Below are positions 21,904-22,791 of a stretch of DNA of 22,791 nt, in pieces. Source of the DNA: Anaerolineaceae bacterium (lineage in GTDB: Bacteria; Chloroflexota; Anaerolineae; Anaerolineales; Anaerolineaceae); contig DMDF01000122.1 in assembly GCA_003446605.1 (NCBI GenBank), positions 1-22,791 of the forward strand. The letters are read 5' to 3'. Below the pieces are notes generated by a model. The model saw nothing but the letters and a program-made list of their open reading frames with translations, was not told where the DNA came from and made no database searches. Position 1 is the stretch's first letter. Every line of letters begins with the position of its first letter. The translations under genes were made by a program, and so were the position numbers.

Positions 21904-22791
21904 TCAGGGAAGCCCTAGTTTATAGAATTGAAAGCCTGCTTTTTCCCATGCAGCGCTCTGCCAGCCCCCGCACATATCGAATGCAATACGAGCGCTGGTT
22001 TGCCTGGCAACTTCCTCAGGTTTTAGAACAGTGAACTCATTGTGAGCAACCAGCAGTAGAATGATCTCGCTATCCAGTACAGCTTCTTCAAAGGTTGCAG
22101 CGCTTTTAGCGCTACCATGGTAACCATCAAGTTTGTATGGCTCAAAAACAGTGACTTGAACTTGTCTTTGTTCAAGCAGATGGACGATCTTAATGGCAGG
22201 GGACTCTCTTAGATCATCAATATTTGGTTTATAAGATAATCCAAGCACAGTGATCTTTTTCCCTTGCAGTGGTCCTATCCTTCTTTCAATGGTATTGACC
22301 ACGTATTGTGGTTGGGCATCGTTGATCTCTCTGGCTGTATGTACTAAGGGGGAAATATCAGGGGCAGCTTCCACTAAGAACCAGGGATCAACACTGATGC
22401 AGTGTCCACCCACGCCGGGTCCGGGGTTCAGGATATTCACACGAGGATGTCGATTGGCGATCTGGATGGCTTCCCATGCGTTCACACCAAACCGGTCAGC
22501 CAGGTGGGCAAACTCATTGGCAGTCGCGATATTGATATCACGATAGGTGTTTTCCATCAATTTGACCATCTCAGCCGTGGTGGCATTGGTCAGCAGGATA
22601 TCTCCTTTTACGAAGGTACTGTACAGCTCCTTCCCGGCAGCGGCAGAACGCTCATCAATCCCACCAATCACACGCGTATTCTGGATGATCTCCTCAAGTA
22701 TCTTCCCGGGTAGCACTCGTTCAGGAGAATAAGCCAGTAAGAAATCAATTCCTGCTTTTAATCCACTTTGCTCAAGGATGGGAGCTACAAT
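21904..22791 (-). CDS. wecC: UDP-N-acetyl-D-mannosamine dehydrogenase, C-terminal 295 residues (cut by window edge)
   Basis: The frame is open from the window edge at 22791 to a TGA at 21904-21906, giving 295 residues. It begins within the N-terminal domain at Ile-Val-Ala-Pro-Ile-Leu-Glu and includes Tyr-Ser-Pro-Glu-Arg-Val-Leu-Pro-Gly, the central Glu-Asn-Thr-Tyr-Arg-Asp segment, the catalytic Gly-Gly-His-Cys-Ile-Ser-Val-Asp-Pro, and the C-terminal NAD-linked domain with Leu-Gly-Leu-Ser-Tyr-Lys-Pro-Asn-Ile-Asp-Asp-Leu-Arg-Glu-Ser-Pro. The combination is that of WecC-type UDP-ManNAc 6-dehydrogenases, oxidising UDP-ManNAc to UDP-ManNAcA with NAD. The downstream epimerase supports this over a UDP-glucose substrate. 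The NAD-binding Rossmann start lies outside the window. Confidence 0.9.
   Translation of the reverse strand: MVAPILEQSGLKAGIDFLLAYSPERVLPGKILEEIIQNTRVIGGIDERSAAAGKELYSTFVKGDILLTNATTAEMVKLMENTYRDINIATANEFAHLADRFGVNAWEAIQIANRHPRVNILNPGPGVGGHCISVDPWFLVEAAPDISPLVHTAREINDAQPQYVVNTIERRIGPLQGKKITVLGLSYKPNIDDLRESPAIKIVHLLEQRQVQVTVFEPYKLDGYHGSAKSAATFEEAVLDSEIILLLVAHNEFTVLKPEEVARQTSARIAFDMCGGWQSAAWEKAGFQFYKLGLP

Overview
This window looks like a chromosomal segment of an anaerobic Chloroflexi (Anaerolineae-like) bacterium. That is inferred from gene content (MacB-type ABC exporter with a NarL/DesK-type two-component system, many lipoproteins with Thr/Pro-rich linkers, a secreted bactofilin-like membrane protein, a prokaryotic RING/E2/JAB cluster) and not from any marker gene. 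No rRNA, tRNA, CRISPR array or transposase gene was found.

Layout. (1) 1-2423, minus strand: a three-gene MacA/MacB-type exporter (adaptor, ATPase, permease cut by the window edge). Divergent from it at 2611-4501, plus strand, is a membrane histidine kinase overlapping its LuxR-type response regulator. (2) A 100-bp nested near-palindrome (4600-4697) separates that pair from the centrepiece, a seven-gene minus-strand operon (11038 down to 4701). (3) 11462-12226: a lipoprotein of unknown function. (4) 12342-14410: a magnesium-chelatase-like AAA+ ATPase and VWA protein, overlapping. (5) 14547-16243: an orphan solute-binding lipoprotein overlapping a small two-helix membrane protein. (6) 16332-17744: a secreted bactofilin-like protein with a multi-pass membrane C-terminus. 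(7) 17800-19716: an alkaline-phosphatase-superfamily phosphodiesterase and a divergent phosphoribosyltransferase. (8) 19719-22791, minus strand: a surface-polysaccharide set with a UDP-ManNAc dehydrogenase (cut by the edge), UDP-GlcNAc 2-epimerase and a GT4 glycosyltransferase.

The exciting part is the seven-gene operon, which encodes a complete eukaryote-like ubiquitin-type conjugation and deconjugation pathway. In transcription order: an E1 fused to an N-terminal GntR winged helix; a membrane-anchored prokaryotic RING protein (candidate E3); an E2 with an intact HPN...Cys active site fused behind an N-terminal ubiquitin-like domain; a free ubiquitin-like protein about 70% identical to that domain and ending exactly at the same Asp-Ile-Thr-Ala-Gly; a JAMM/JAB isopeptidase with all metal and catalytic residues; a glycine-rich membrane protein with a C-terminal FHA domain; and a VWA lipoprotein with a C-terminal membrane helix. 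Prokaryotic E1/E2/RING/JAB/Ub neighbourhoods are known from comparative genomics, and the Prok-RING family was defined from them. The GntR-E1 fusion, the Ubl-E2 fusion sharing the free modifier's terminus, the FHA and VWA membrane partners and the shared Lys/hydrophobic tails are features I do not know to have been described.

The operon has a near-perfect sigma-70 promoter (TTGACA, 17 bp, TATACT). Over its predicted transcription start lies a 27-bp palindrome made of nested TGGT/ACCA half-sites typical of FadR-type GntR regulators. The simplest reading is that the E1 protein is its own repressor, so that modifier activation and gene expression are coupled in one polypeptide. This is inference and testable.
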